7,626 nucleotides of DNA. Source: Sphingomonas sp. UBA4766 (GTDB taxonomy: Bacteria; Pseudomonadota; Alphaproteobacteria; Sphingomonadales; Sphingomonadaceae). The stretch spans positions 8,307-15,932 of the forward strand of contig DHHS01000146.1 of NCBI GenBank assembly GCA_002403415.1. Direction: 5' to 3'. Position 1 is the first letter of the stretch; each line of letters opens with the position of its first letter. Positions 6,435-7,626 of the stretch are shown piece by piece. A program made the translations under genes and the position numbers. The notes beneath the pieces are model-generated. The model did no database searches. It saw only the letters and a list, made by a program, of their open reading frames with translations, and was not told the DNA's origin.

Positions 6435-7319
6435 CTATGCGACGGGCGCGGCCGCGAATTCGCTGATGATCGCGGCCAACCGGTCGGGCGCTTCCTCATG
6501 CGCGAGATGACCGAGCGCGTCGAGCGTCATCACCCGCGCGCTCGGGACAAGGGCGGCCGCCCCTTGCGCGCTCGATAGCGGGATCATCGCGTCGGCGGCT
6601 CCATGCACCAGCAACAACGGCACGGCGAGCCGGGGCAAATCGCGTTCCAGCGCGTCCAGATCCCAATCCGCCATCATCGAAATCGCGCCTGCGCAATGCG
6701 CCGGAGTCGCGAACAGCCGCTGGTAAAGCGCCGCCCCCTCGCGCTCGATCCGCGATCCGGTGCTCCGCTTCAGGAACCGGCCGACTTCGCCCTGTTGCCG
6801 CGCAATCCCGGCAAAGATATGCGGGGCAAAGGGATTGACGAACAACATCCGCGCCAGCGTTGGAAACAACCGCGCGGCAATGCCCGGAAACGGCATCAGC
6901 GCAGGATTGAGCCCGATGATCGCCCCCGGTGCTGCCAAATCATCGAGCACCATCCGCGCGCCAATCGCGGCCCCCGCCGAATGACCGACGATCACGACCG
7001 GTGCCACCGCAAGCGCGGCAATCAGCTCAGCCACTGACCGCGCCATCGACACCATGTTCATGCCGCCCGCAGGGCGACCGCTGGTAAAGCCGTGCCCCGG
7101 CAAATCGGGTGCCACTACCGTAAAACGCTGCGCCAGCAACGGCAGCAGTGCACGCCAGCTATGCGTGCCCGCCCCCGTGCCATGGAGCAGCAGCAACACC
7201 GGCCCTGCGCCCGCGATTTGCACGTGCCAGCGCAGCCGCCCAGCATCGACAAAGCGGCTGGCATCGCGATTGGGCCAGTCAATCCCCTCCCGCGCCCAAT
7301 CGGGTCGATCGCTAAGCAT
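6435..7319 (-). CDS. bchO: Alpha/beta-hydrolase BchO (magnesium chelatase-associated accessory protein)
   Basis: BchO is an alpha/beta-fold hydrolase found beside bchI and bchD in most proteobacterial photosynthesis clusters; its substrate is not established, and a role around magnesium chelation has been proposed. The 294-aa protein has the oxyanion-hole motif LLLLHGTGAG (42-51), PDLPGHGFTS (71-80), the nucleophile elbow GHSAGA with Ser114, the acid in HGAADAMIP (Asp243) and the histidine in LGHLAHEE (His271). A complete catalytic triad is therefore present. The N-terminal DWPNRDASRFVDAG segment is typical of BchO and separates it from generic hydrolases. The ATG at 7319 overlaps the end of bchD by 8 nt and has an AAGGAGG ribosome-binding site 5 nt upstream inside bchD. 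The gene ends 2 bp from the crtC stop, tail to tail, with no room for an intrinsic terminator between them. Confidence 0.93.
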   Translation of the reverse strand: MLSDRPDWAREGIDWPNRDASRFVDAGRLRWHVQIAGAGPVLLLLHGTGAGTHSWRALLPLLAQRFTVVAPDLPGHGFTSGRPAGGMNMVSMARSVAELIAALAVAPVVIVGHSAGAAIGARMVLDDLAAPGAIIGLNPALMPFPGIAARLFPTLARMLFVNPFAPHIFAGIARQQGEVGRFLKRSTGSRIEREGAALYQRLFATPAHCAGAISMMADWDLDALERDLPRLAVPLLLVHGAADAMIPLSSAQGAAALVPSARVMTLDALGHLAHEEAPDRLAAIISEFAAAPVA

Positions 7320-7626
7320 GGTGTGCCTCCTTGACGGCCGCGTGCATTGCGCGTGCGTCGGCGCGTGGCAAGGGGAGATAGCGCGCCTGCATCACGGCGG
7401 CGAGCTTTGCCCCCTCCGGCCGGGGGCGGGGTGAGGTATCAACAAAGGCGGTCGCGATCCCGGCGGCCGCAATCGCCCGCGCCGCAGCCTCGGCATCGGC
7501 ATCGGCGCGCGCCCGCACCGCTGATCCATCGACCGCGATATTGGCGCGCCCATCGGTCAGAATCACCAGATACGGCGTGCGGCCCCGGCGCTGTGCTGCC
7601 TCGGCCAGTTCCCGTGCCGCCGCCAG
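7312..7626 (-). CDS. bchD: Magnesium chelatase subunit BchD (C-terminal end, cut by window end)
   Basis: BchD joins BchI in the AAA+ ring that drives insertion of Mg2+ into protoporphyrin IX by BchH. The visible part is the last 104 residues and the frame stays open to the window edge. It is the end of the C-terminal von Willebrand A (integrin I-like) domain. LVILTDGRANIA (20-31 of the fragment) carries the Thr-Asp of the metal-ion-dependent adhesion site, and FVDTSPRPRPEG (61-72), then MQARYLPLPRADA, are typical of BchD. The first part of the metal site (DxSxS) and the N-terminal AAA-like domain lie outside the window. The TAG at 7314-7312 falls 8 nt inside bchO, indicating a bch(I)DO operon. 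Identity is strong despite the short fragment. Confidence 0.93.
   Translation of the reverse strand: MAAARELAEAAQRRGRTPYLVILTDGRANIAVDGSAVRARADADAEAAARAIAAAGIATAFVDTSPRPRPEGAKLAAVMQARYLPLPRADARAMHAAVKEAHHA
7325..7331 (-). promoter_or_regulatory. Strong ribosome-binding site of bchO inside bchD
   Basis: On the minus strand AAGGAGG precedes the bchO ATG by 5 nt and lies within the last codons of bchD. It suggests that bchO is initiated independently and efficiently while still co-transcribed with bchD. Confidence 0.8.

Noticed and set aside
1..7626. Undescribed system, mobile element, CRISPR, tRNA or other RNA gene
   Set aside because: Every stretch over about 100 bp is occupied by a recognised photosynthesis gene in an established order. 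I saw no direct-repeat arrays, transposase motifs, terminal repeats or tRNA-like folds.

Overview
This window is an internal piece of a bacteriochlorophyll/carotenoid photosynthesis gene cluster (PGC) from a GC-rich alphaproteobacterium. The gene order and protein character fit the Sphingomonadales-type aerobic anoxygenic phototrophs best. That placement is an inference from synteny and composition, since no taxonomic marker lies in the window. The whole window is accounted for by eight genes, two of them cut by the window edges, with very short intergenic gaps.

Read on the minus strand, the order is: the end of bchD, then bchO; after crtC (opposite strand) come crtF, bchC, bchX, bchY and the start of bchZ. 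Only crtC is on the plus strand. It diverges from crtF across a 56-bp intergenic region and converges on bchO with a 2-bp gap. The bchC-X-Y-Z block is tightly packed, with ATGA overlaps at bchC/bchX and bchY/bchZ and a 6-nt gap at bchX/bchY. bchD and bchO overlap by 8 nt.

Functionally, BchD is the C-terminal part of a magnesium chelatase subunit (first committed bacteriochlorophyll step), and BchO is an alpha/beta-hydrolase of unclear role that travels with it. BchX, BchY and BchZ form the nitrogenase-like chlorophyllide a oxidoreductase (COR), and BchC follows by oxidising the 3-hydroxyethyl group. CrtC and CrtF hydrate and O-methylate acyclic carotenoids of the spheroidene/spirilloxanthin type.

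The best regulatory signal is a pair of TGT-N12-ACA type PpsR/CrtJ operators upstream of bchC, spaced 8 bp apart and covering a plausible sigma-70 promoter. A third, single operator lies between crtF and crtC. The one structural departure from the classical layout is that crtC directly abuts crtF, with neither crtD nor crtE between them. I found no mobile element, RNA gene, CRISPR array or undescribed system; this is a known type of cluster with a few points worth checking.
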